Below, one piece after another: positions 8,040 to 15,335 of a stretch of 15,335 nucleotides of DNA. Location of the stretch: contig JABANP010000839.1 of assembly GCA_013115135.1 (NCBI GenBank), positions 1-15,335 on the forward strand. The letters run 5' to 3'. Under the pieces are notes generated by a model. The model saw only the letters and a program-made list of their open reading frames with translations, was not told where the DNA came from and did not search any database. The translations under genes and the position numbers were made by a program. The DNA comes from Perkinsus olseni. Lineage: Eukaryota; Perkinsozoa; Perkinsida; Perkinsidae. Within the stretch, counting starts at the first letter, position 1; the number at the start of each line of letters is the position of its first letter.

Positions 8040-11000
8040 ATGGATCCCCTCAATGATATCTCGGATGTGTTCCAAGAAGCAACTCGGACGAAAAATGAAA
8101 TAGATGATCTGCTCGGTCGAATGGAGGAGGCAGGTAGTATCTATGGTCCAAGACAGGGGAGTATCTTTGGGTCGAAGGTAAAAAGTATCTTTAGGTCGAA
8201 GGTAGGAAAGTATCTTTAGGTTGAAGATAGGAAAGTATCTTGAGGCTGAAGATAGGAAAATATCTATAGGCTGAAGATAGGAAAGTATATTTAGTTTGAC
8301 TAAAGACTTCATGTCCAGCACTCCTGGGGTTTAGACTAAACCATAGTCAGTCTAGGGATACTAAACCGTTTAGTATCCCTAGACTGACTACAGGGCTCCA
8401 AGTTGAAATAGAATATTGCGTTTTTTTTGGAATTTCTTTTTCAGTTTGACGTGTTTCGGGCTGAGACTTGGTAGGGTATGCTAATACATCCCCCTATAGA
8501 TACCCTATGAGTTTCAGCTATCATCTCGCGGTGGTAGACGAGAACTGGGAAATTAGCTCGAAAAAGTTGCCAAATAGAAATAGAATATACACTGTAAATT
8601 TTGCCCTGAAATCCGCGTTTTTGCTAGAGAATCACGAGAAATAATGCGAATCTGATAATGAGCTGTACACCAATCGAAAAGCCGCGTATTCAATACCTAT
8701 ACCTAGATGTTTCATGTGAAGAGTTGGAGAGAGTTCATAGGGAACGAGGCGAAAGAGATAGTTAACCTCCAAATGAACCATATTACACCGTGAAAAGGTG
8801 CAAATCGGGAACGGCTGACTTCCAGCTGCGCTTTCTAGCAAGTTAGGTCAACTCTCTACATGAAACATCTAGGTATAGGTATTGAATACGCGGCTTTTCG
8901 ATTGGTGTACAGCTCATTATCAGATTCGCATTATTTCTCGTGATTCTCTAGCAAAAACGCGGATTTCAGGGCAAAATTTACAGTGTATATTCTATTTCTA
9001 TTTGGCAACTTTTTCAAGCTAATTTCCCAGTTCTCGTCTACCACCGCGAGATGATAGCTGAAACTCATAGGGTATCTATAGGGGGATGTATTAGCATACC
9101 CTACCAAGTCTCAGCCCGAAACACGTCAAACTGAAAAAGAAATTGCAAAAAAAACGCAATATTCTATTTCAACTTGGAGCCCTGTATGGTTTAGTATCCG
9201 TAGGCAAACTAGGGTTTAGTATCCGTAGGCTGAGTGTGGTTTAGTATCCATAGGTTGATTATAGTGCACCGCGGAATATGCAGGTATGTGGTCGTTGGAA
9301 ACGTCCAACTCTATCCGTGTCATGAAATCTCGCCGCCCCACTGTCGCCCCGATCACGCCAGTGGTTTCTGAAATGTCGACGAGTGCAAGAAATTTTTTTC
9401 GTTAAAAATTATCTTTTCGTATGATTTTATAGAAGGCCAGTCAAAATGGTATTCAGGGGACGATAAACCAATTCTGAGACTCAGAGTCGATTCTGGAACA
9501 GCATCATTTACGTGTAAGAAACAATTCCAGAATCGATTATTCTGAGCTTCAGAATTGGGTCATTGAACGTGATCAAGATGGATGCCTATCGAACAAAGTG
9601 TTTGACTAGGGAAAATGTAGACAACAGCCGACTTTTACTCAACACGCGTTCGTAGGCGGTGTTCGACAAAAAGTCGTGAAATTCAAATTCCATTCTGGAC
9701 CTGCATTCTATATTGTAAAATCAAATCTAGAATCGTTTCCTCGTTTCAGAATAGCTCTATTGAACAGGGGCTCCGTCGAGAACATCTTCTGAGTTGCTCA
9801 GGCCTTAGCACGTCTCGAAGTAGCAACCTCACTACACCGGCCAATCGACCTGCCTCTGAGGGCAGCGAAGTTGCAGTACAGCAGCGGATGGCGATGTTGA
9901 TGCAGCAGTTGGTGAAGTTGACCAACCGTCTTGAGGAGTTGGCAAGGGGACCGCAGGGAAGCCCTATGTGGCGGAAGAGGGCAGCGAGAATGCGTAGGGA
10001 AGGGCCTCGAGTGTCCCTGGAATCTTCTGTGCTTGCCGCGACCTTAGAATGTATCGTGTTAATCATCTAGGGACCCTGAGTTCGGACAAGGGGCAAGTTA
10101 GGGGGAGTTCTCCAGATTGTTTTTACACCGTTGTTTCGCACGTTGTATGTTAACGAATATCTTAGGTTGATCCTTGCAGGAGACAGTTATAAATATCTTA
10201 GGTTGATCCTTGCAATAGGTAGTTGTATCTCTCTCAGGCGACGACGTTGATGGTATCAAAGTCTCCACAGATCGTCTGTTAAATCACATTTTTCGTACAC
10301 GGCAACGAGAGAAGCTTTTCGGCGCCAAAAATTCGACCGAAAACGGCGGAGATCAAACAGCAGAATCGCAGTTATTGCGAGAACGGCAGGCCCTACAGCA
10401 GAGCGCGGGTATGCTGGATAGTATCCTGGGGCAGGGTCATGCTACATTGGGAAAAATGACGCAACAGAACACAGTGCTAAAGGTAGTACGAAGAGGGCGG
10501 AGGGTGGTAGGATTCTGAGAATTGTCAGTGGGAAAATGGAAATTTTATTCTGTTCGGCACAGTAATTCTGAAAATTCTAAATCGATCATGTAATCGATTT
10601 GTACGCGTGAACTGAGGTTCCCAGTTTGGTTTTATATGTCGGAGTTAGCTCGGTGAATGGCCCTTTTTTATCTGCATGAAGCAAATTTTGAAATTTTTCC
10701 GCTTAGCCGAAATATTTACCATTACGTGGCTTCGAGCAAGACTTGGCTCGGCACCACTGAATTTCTCCCGAGTATCTTCGACAAAGATTCTCCATGATCT
10801 CAGGGCTTCGGCGAAAGATTCTCGCAGTTGCCATAATAATTCTGCGCACGGTGAAGAATTGTATCGTTACAGTATTTTGAATGATCGATGCAGAATCGAG
10901 AGGAATCTTAGGTCGAAGCATGCTCTTCTCAAGTTGATTACGATTATTCCGGATGCCATTCTTCTTCAGACGACGCGACGTAAAATGTATGACGTCCTGA

Positions 11001-11555
11001 ACGCTGTTGGTCTGTCATCGACGCTCAGCACGAGTATTGATCGGAGGCAAAGGGTGGACGCCTGGATTGTTCGGGGAGGAATGGTACGATTAATTTGGAA
11101 TTGAGAAAATAGCAGTTTTTGTTGAAGGCAATCTGAATAATTTCGTGGCGCGCGGGAAAGGCGATGATTCTCTGAAAGCTTGTGCAGTTCGTAGTGGAGC
11201 GGTTCTATCTCGGGTTCCGTGGCTTACGAGGGTAGCAATTTCGTGGCGCGCGGGAAAGGCGATGATTCTCTGAAAGCTTGTGCAGTTCGTAGTGGAGCGG
11301 TTCTATCTCGGGCTCCGTGGCTTACGAGGGTAGCAATTTCGTGGCGCGCGAGAATTGTCAGCAGGTCGACGAGCATACTCGCTCTTTTTGCTGCATGTTC
11401 AGGTTTTGTAAACTCGTTTACTTCGTAGTCGTAGGAGAAATTTCGTGGCGCGCGGGAATTATGGTAGATCCGAGAGCCCAGTCCGCTGCTGTTTTCAGGT
11501 CTTCGTTGTGGCCCTGTTTTTCATCCTTTATTGGTTCCTCCGTGCTGGGAGATGA
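8040..11555 (+). CDS. GOSR2: Qb-SNARE, membrin / GOSR2 / Bos1 family (about 233 aa)
   Basis: This is a tail-anchored SNARE for fusion of ER-derived vesicles with the Golgi. Exons are 8040-8133, 9802-9993, 10238-10482, 10970-11083 and 11499-11555; all phases match. Exon 1 encodes MDPLNDISDVFQEATRTKNE, like the MDPL start of animal membrins. Residues about 32-140 form the N-terminal helical part (QQRMAMLMQQLVKL). The SNARE motif runs from about residue 141 (LLRERQALQQS) to 210, with a likely zero-layer Gln at 172 (GKMTQQNT) and the family signature DVLNAVGLSSTL...RRQRVDAW. The last exon is the membrane anchor (VFVVALFFILYWFLRAGR), placed directly before the stop as usual for tail-anchored SNAREs. 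Length fits the family (about 210-230 aa). The 1,668-nt first intron is unusual for this window and is filled with repeats. The PAF-AH-like gene starts 282 nt downstream on the same strand. Confidence 0.92.
8134..8297 (+). repeat. 25-bp minisatellite, left part
   Basis: About six diverged units of 24-25 bp start right at the splice donor of membrin intron 1. The core is GTATCTTTAGGTCGAAG followed by GTAGGAAA-type sequence, and each unit differs from the next by a few bases. The array is followed by short palindromes and the fold-back element. Three more units of the same core and period lie on the far side at 9188-9262. Confidence 0.85.
8290..8342. repeat. Two short palindromes next to the minisatellite
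   Basis: TTTAGT-TTG-ACTAAA lies at 8290-8304, and GGTTTAG-A-CTAAACC at 8328-8342. Both contain the TTTAG core of the neighbouring minisatellite units, in both orientations. They may have arisen by inversion of repeat units. Confidence 0.6.
8344..8390. repeat. Perfect 47-bp palindrome abutting the fold-back element
   Basis: The arms are 8344-8366 and 8368-8390, 23 bp each, with a one-base centre at 8367. The right arm is a minisatellite unit (TTTAGTATCCCTAGACTGAC), and the left arm is its exact inverse. The palindrome ends in the TA that borders the fold-back element. Confidence 0.9.
8389..9186. mobile_element. Fold-back (MITE-like) element with 336-bp arms and TA ends
   Basis: The arms run about 8391-8726 and 8849-9184 and are nearly identical as inverted copies; two mismatches are seen (near 8433 and 8559), plus a few at the inner edge. 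A 122-bp spacer (8727-8848) separates them. The ends are CAGGGCTCCAAG... and its complement, flanked on both sides by TA (8389-8390, 9185-9186). A TA duplication is typical of Tc1/mariner-type elements, and a CAGGG end is also seen in hAT elements, but no 8-bp duplication is visible. No transposase is encoded, so the element is non-autonomous. It lies inside membrin intron 1, so the pre-mRNA would form a hairpin of about 336 bp. Confidence 0.85.
9188..9262 (+). repeat. 25-bp minisatellite, right part
   Basis: Three consecutive 25-bp units have the core GGTTTAGTATCCGTAGGCTGA. They match the left array in period and core and resume directly after the TA at the right end of the fold-back element. 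This indicates that the element inserted into an existing array. Confidence 0.85.
9471..9765 (+). repeat. Two diverged copies of a segment of about 80 bp in membrin intron 1
   Basis: The block around 9490-9567 (ATTCTGGAACAGCATC ... CCAGAATCG ... TTCAGAAT ... ATTGAAC) aligns with 9690-9762 (ATTCTGGACCTGCATTC ... CTAGAATCG ... TTCAGAAT ... ATTGAAC). The first copy also has inverted ends (CCAATTCTGA at 9469 and TCAGAATTGG near 9550). Both copies contain a splice-acceptor-like TTCAG, but neither is used in the model chosen. Confidence 0.6.
10156..10227 (+). repeat. 36-bp tandem duplication in membrin intron 2
   Basis: There are two copies, 10156-10191 and 10192-10227. They share the first 23 bases (AATATCTTAGGTTGATCCTTGC...) and diverge in the rest. 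The TATCTTAGGTTGA core resembles the 25-bp minisatellite of intron 1. Confidence 0.8.
11141..11457 (+). repeat. 98-bp tandem duplication with four GC-rich motifs, membrin intron 4
   Basis: Copies 11141-11238 and 11239-11336 differ by about one base. The unit begins TTTCGTGGCGCGCGGGAA. The same start recurs, with small changes, at 11337 and 11441, giving four copies of the motif with spacings of 98, 98 and 104. The array lies wholly within the 415-nt last intron of the membrin gene. The motif resembles E2F-type sites (GGCGCGGGAA), but that is only a likeness. Confidence 0.9.
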
Positions 11556-11837
11556 ACCGGAAGGAGATGGTGGTTTATACCGCTCGAAGAGGGAGGCTAA
11601 CGACGCCGTGCCGTCGCCACTGGAATACGCCTGATACATTTATCAATATGGTGCTGCCTTGTTTGGGTTCAGTGTGGGTGTAATTTGGGGACAGCCGTTG
11701 CACAATGGTGGCTAGAGTTGGCGCATCGATATCTTTGTTCTCGGTGTGGTTCAAGGGTCGACTTAAGATTCCTTAAGGATAGTGTATGACGCAGTGTCAG
11801 TTTAGTTGTAAAAAAGTTTTATTTTCATTGGAGGGAG

Positions 11838-14242
11838 ATGACTCGTGGCGTTCCGCTCCGATCAGTCACTTTTGCTCGGCACTTGTCCATCATCCAGGAC
11901 GCCTCATCTAAGAAGACTGGGTGTATTCAGTACAGGGTTCCGGGAGGGGTCCAAGGGCGTATCTTTTATCCGGCAGTATCCGAGGTTGATCATGGGTATA
12001 AACAAACTACGTGGTTCACGGATCTCGAAAGATATGCGTAAGTTGGGAATGGGTCTTAATCGGAACGGGCTGACCATTCAGTCCGGTGGAAAAATTCTTT
12101 TCGAGTTTGAAGATTGAAACGAGACCGGGCGCGTTAGAGTGGAAATTCGAAGTCTTTTCGAGCGATGGAATCTCCGACCGGACTGAAATCGCAGATTTTT
12201 TTCTGCTACACAAGTGAGAGGAAAATATTTTTTATTCAAAGCCTGCAGGAAAGTTATCAGTTTTTGGCTGTTTTCGGATCTCTGAGTTGCAGTCAGTGAG
12301 TTCTTCTTATCGAACCGCCGTTCAGGACTGGTCAGTTGGACGTCGGCCGAGCTTTGTTTAGAAGATCTCGAGTGATGCAGATGGTTGCTTCGATCTTGGA
12401 GTGGATGGTGAAGATTGTAGCCTATGTTTTGCCGAGGTAACATCTTGCAATCTTGCATTTCCTTAACGCTGGTCCTATCTTCAGTCGTTTGTTTGTACCG
12501 AAGCTGAGCTCGACTTATGACTGTGTCGAACCTGTCGAGGAGGGGTCGCTGCCACTGGTGGTGTTCTCGCATGGACTGACTGGAAATGGCGATGAAAATG
12601 CTATGCTGTGCTCAGCACTGACTCGTAAGCACGCCGGGAAGCATTTGCCTCTCCATTGAAAGGTATCCGGTTCGATCCTCCCGCGTGTCGTTTAGGTGAA
12701 ATTGTCGGAGGTGCTATTGTGGCGGAAGTCCATCATCAGGATGGCTCAGCCTGCGAGGCGGTGGACGAGGACGGCCACAAAATACCATATATTCCGGTAG
12801 GAAGCGCTCATCCGTGGCGCCCAGGTTCGATTCCCGGTGACTTGATTTTAGGATCCCATTGGAAGCCCGGACCCCAGAGATCTTCGGCCTAAGCAAGTGC
12901 GCCAGCGTGCGAATGAAATGAAGTCGGTGATCGAGTAATACCACAACTTTCGTAATCTATGTATGTGAATATCTGACGGTTTCAGATATCTCTGTGCGAT
13001 CGGGTCCGGTGAGGAGAGCTCGGATCCCTTGCTGAATCGTGTGGCGAGGTTGATCGACCCTCGTCGTATTATCCCTGTTGGTTACTCCTTTGGTGGTGCT
13101 ACTGTGGCTGAATATTGTAATATTCGGGAGAATCTTTGAAGCTCGAGTAATGTCGTCTCAATAGGAGTTTCTCTCGCGGGAATAAAACTGTTATTACTCC
13201 TTCTGAAACGGTCGCATCCGGAAGATACTGCCTCGAATTCAGGCTGGGAGAATCGATCTTTGGGCAGGGTCGGCTTAGCTTGGTCTCTGGACTCCAGAGC
13301 CTGGAGGTCTCAGTGTCTTTTAGAATGAATGCTGAGCGCGTCATTCCCTATTGTTTTTAGGCTCGACCGTTGGTCTGAAGAGAGTTGAGGATAAATGTGT
13401 ACCGTGCGCGGTATTGATGGACCCTTGGACATACGTTACCCCTAGGGACGGCTCTCAAGGGTTCAACTTCCCTGAGAGGGCACATAAAGAAGGTATTAAC
13501 GGTCATTCTGATTAAGCGGTTAACGGGGATGGTTTAGTACCGAAAGACCCTAGTTCGAATCTGAGTCACTATCGTTTAAACAATATCTCCTTGTTTCGTA
13601 TCGAAGGTGACTCTTTCTGTGTGCTTCTGATAACCGGTAGGTAGCTGAGAGGTGCGGAATAATTTCGAAACGTATTTTTCCGTGTGAGTCCTTTGCTGTG
13701 CTTCCGCGTCTCTTAACGCCTGTCTTTCTTGAAGTTGTATGGAGTTATGGTCAGGAATCCAAACACCGACGCTGATCCTCGGTAGCGAGGAGTTCTCCAA
13801 GAAATACCCCGGTATGCGTGCCGCCACTGTGAACTTGCATGATAAGAGCTTGCAACCTGGAAGTCGGCTCAGGGTACGATTTGGCGGAATTTTTGGTATG
13901 TGCGAATGTGCGAGTATTTTTAGGTAGTTGATAAGACAAGACATGGTAATTTCATGGAGCTTTGTTTTTGGATGCCGCAGTTCCTCGTGCCAGTCGCAGC
14001 TAGGATTGGATTTTACGATAAGAACAACAAATCTGCGAGAGGTAAGCGGAAGGTTCACTGTTCTTCAGCGGAGCGAAGTTTTTTTCTTCTGCAGGCACGT
14101 ACTGCAAAAATCCTTAGCGTCGATCGCTAATTTCATATTTCTGAATACGTCCTCTCACGCCCACAGTGCGTTGGCGTCGAAAAAGTTGAGGGAAATACCA
14201 AGTGAGAGCAAGATGAGCAAGAGGAACAATCTAAAGGAGTAA
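11838..14242 (+). CDS. PAFAH2: PAF-acetylhydrolase-type serine esterase (about 363 aa)
   Basis: The enzyme family hydrolyses the sn-2 acetyl or oxidised short chain of phospholipids. Exons: 11838-12037, 12485-12624, 12696-12796, 12852-12934, 12986-13116, 13361-13492, 13755-13873, 13981-14041, 14118-14242; all phases match and the total is 1,092 nt. Family marks in order: GRIFYPA near residue 50, VVFSHGLTG at about 92-100, EVHHQDGSAC, RDLRPKQVRQRA, the nucleophile elbow GYSFGGAT with Ser209, CAVLMDPW with Asp239, SEEF, and NLHDKS with His291. Ser-Asp and Asp-His spacings of 30 and 52 fit the family. No clear signal peptide is seen, so an intracellular (type II-like) enzyme is more likely than a secreted one. 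The start is the first ATG after an in-frame stop near 11787. The 447-nt first intron is the least certain; a small extra exon in it cannot be excluded. Confidence 0.88.
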
Positions 14243-14773
14243 ACTTCGTTATTGCTCACTTTGAACATGAAGCCAAGATTTCAAGCGGTGTTTTATAGCT
14301 TGTAATGGTTGGCCTTCGTTCGTGGTGTTGTTTTGCACCCGATGGTCTTGTTTTTACGGCGATAATCTTCAGTCTTGTTTTCCGTCACGAATGTTCAGTT
14401 GAGTTGGCGTGGGGTGGTCTTGTCATTTGGGAGGTTCTGGCGTCTTAGCACCATGAGTGGTCATTGTGTGCAGGGCTGAGAGAACGGGGAGACAGAAGCA
14501 CTTGAAATGAAGTCCGTGGACTTTGAACCTGGGAGCTCCACGCCTCGCCTCAGGCAAGTCGCCTGCGCGTCTTATTTTTGTGACGACGATTATTTTTGGG
14601 ACTCCCAAATTGGGAGTGTACGAGAACCCGTGCAAGACTTTCAATAATTGATCGAGCTCTCTTATTGCGTTAAGTGAGTTTCCACTAGGCGGAAAGTACT
14701 GCTAACCTAACAGAGTCCGTTCCAGGTCAGTGGAAGGATATTCGGATGGCAGTAGGTTGCTCTCCGAGTCCTC
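14243..14773. other. Intergenic region
   Basis: It lies between the esterase stop and the next gene. No open frame with protein-like content was seen on either strand. It contains a GCCTCAGGC-type inverted repeat near 14545-14570 and T-rich tracts that could serve transcript end formation or a leader acceptor for the next gene. Confidence 0.4.
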
Positions 14774-15215
14774 ATGTCATCACAGACTTTCGATAGTATT
14801 AGTGTCAATGGAACCTCTAAATTTCCACAGATTACTCCAAGCGGAATCAGATTGTTGACGCATGAAGACGGGCTGAAGAAAAGGCGTTTTGCAGACACCG
14901 CAGTACGGAAGATCGAAGTGTTTTTCCGGGTGAGCTGCCGTTTGAATGGTTTCTAGTGCTGATCTACCACCAGACTTAGCAATTGGCAGGTAGAGGAAAT
15001 TCCAGACGGTCGGTTGTGGAGTCGGACCGGAGCTCATGCTAGTACGCCATACTTAGTACGGCGGCTGTTGCTCTTACTCATTTTTCACTTCCGAAGTATA
15101 TCTCGCTTTAAAAATCCGGATGAGTGCGTCAAACAATGATGATGAAGTTGCGTCACACGCCCTGGGATGCCGTCCTATTGAAAGCCGCGATCGCTTTCAT
15201 GCACGCCAGTCCTAG
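14774..15215 (+). CDS. Three-exon gene, unknown protein (about 108 aa)
   Basis: Exons are 14774-14929, 14990-15041 and 15097-15215, with phases 0 and 1 matching. Donors are CGG|GTGAGC and A|GTACGC; acceptors are TTGGCAG and a pyrimidine-rich TTTTTCACTTCCGAAG. Introns are 60 and 55 nt. The protein begins MSSQTFDSISVNG and has a basic patch (GLKKRRFADTAVRKIEVFF), then VEEIPDGRLWSRTG and an Asn/Asp stretch (SASNNDDE). The family is not recognised. After the TAG at 15213 the same frame stays open (AAWNRVLRIHKNGTTW...) to a stop inside the edge repeat. Either the true gene is longer with another intron removing the stop, or this is 3' untranslated sequence. Confidence 0.45.
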
Positions 15216-15264
15216 GCAGCCTGGAATCGCGTGCTGAGGATCCACAAAAACGGCACGACGTGGA

Positions 15265-15335
15265 TGAGAGAGCCTGTTCTTCTTCCACCGCTACGCCGAG
15301 GCTACGAGTTTTAACACGACTCGTACTCTTCGCGG
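15265..15335 (+). repeat. Edge repeat, right copy
   Basis: This is the second copy of the sequence at 1-71, with indels, running to the last base of the window. It begins about 50 nt after the proposed stop of the preceding gene. The shared end block GACTCGTACTCTTCGCGG is exact. The repeat probably continues beyond the window. Confidence 0.75.

Noticed and set aside
8134..8297. CRISPR-like repeat array
   Set aside because: Units are contiguous, diverged and without spacers, and they lie in a eukaryotic intron. This is a minisatellite.
7944..8321. 125-codon minus-strand ORF
   Set aside because: Half of it is the translated 25-bp minisatellite, and the rest is antisense to membrin exon 1 and its leader.
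9578..9616. ATG at 9578 (MDAYRTK...) as membrin exon 1
   Set aside because: The exon at 8040-8133 gives the family-typical MDPL start and matches exon 2 in phase 1. The 9578 reading gives no family likeness.
10676..11104. 142-codon plus-strand ORF as a separate gene
   Set aside because: Its second part is membrin exon 4 (DVLNAVGLSS...), while its first part is intron 3. Splicing 10482 to 10970 joins the SNARE motif correctly.
12453..12892. Separate short ORFs (68 and 78 codons) at the esterase locus
   Set aside because: They are consecutive exons of the one PAF-acetylhydrolase gene, read through their short introns.
1..15335. Circular or terminally redundant molecule, because both edges match
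   Set aside because: The two edge copies differ by several indels and substitutions, so they are not an assembly overlap of one sequence.

Overview
The window is nuclear DNA of a unicellular eukaryote. The readable genes are cut into exons by GT-AG introns, mostly about 50-260 nt and often with a pyrimidine tract before the acceptor, and exon phases match across the junctions. All supported genes lie on the plus strand. Small introns, one-way gene order, mixed GC content and a plant-like membrin suggest an alveolate, perhaps a perkinsid. That placement is an inference with low confidence. No tools were used, so all gene models are splice models read by eye.

Region by region. 1-160: a repeat that recurs at the right edge of the window, then two back-to-back hairpins. 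170-781: a small two-exon gene of unknown function. 880-6135: unrecognised exons that join in phase, through about ten introns, into one large protein of about 1,430 residues with a possible signal peptide. 6136-8039: gene-poor DNA with a cluster of abutting palindromes, a small ORF of doubtful status, weak minus-strand coding-like sequence and a tRNA-like fragment. 8040-11555: a five-exon Qb-SNARE gene of the membrin (GOSR2/Bos1/MEMB11) family. Its first intron is 1.67 kb and holds a 25-bp minisatellite split by a 794-bp fold-back element. 11838-14242: a nine-exon gene for a PAF-acetylhydrolase-type serine esterase with a complete Ser-Asp-His triad. 14243-14773: intergenic. 14774-15215: a three-exon gene of unknown function, followed by the edge repeat.

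The two recognisable genes are housekeeping genes: one for ER-Golgi vesicle fusion, one for turnover of oxidised or short-chain phospholipids. Nothing shows that they work together. The notable material is structural. The SNARE introns have collected a fold-back transposon-like element, two minisatellites and a 98-bp tandem duplication. Odd-length palindromes with a one-base centre recur at several sites. The large central gene has no family I can name.
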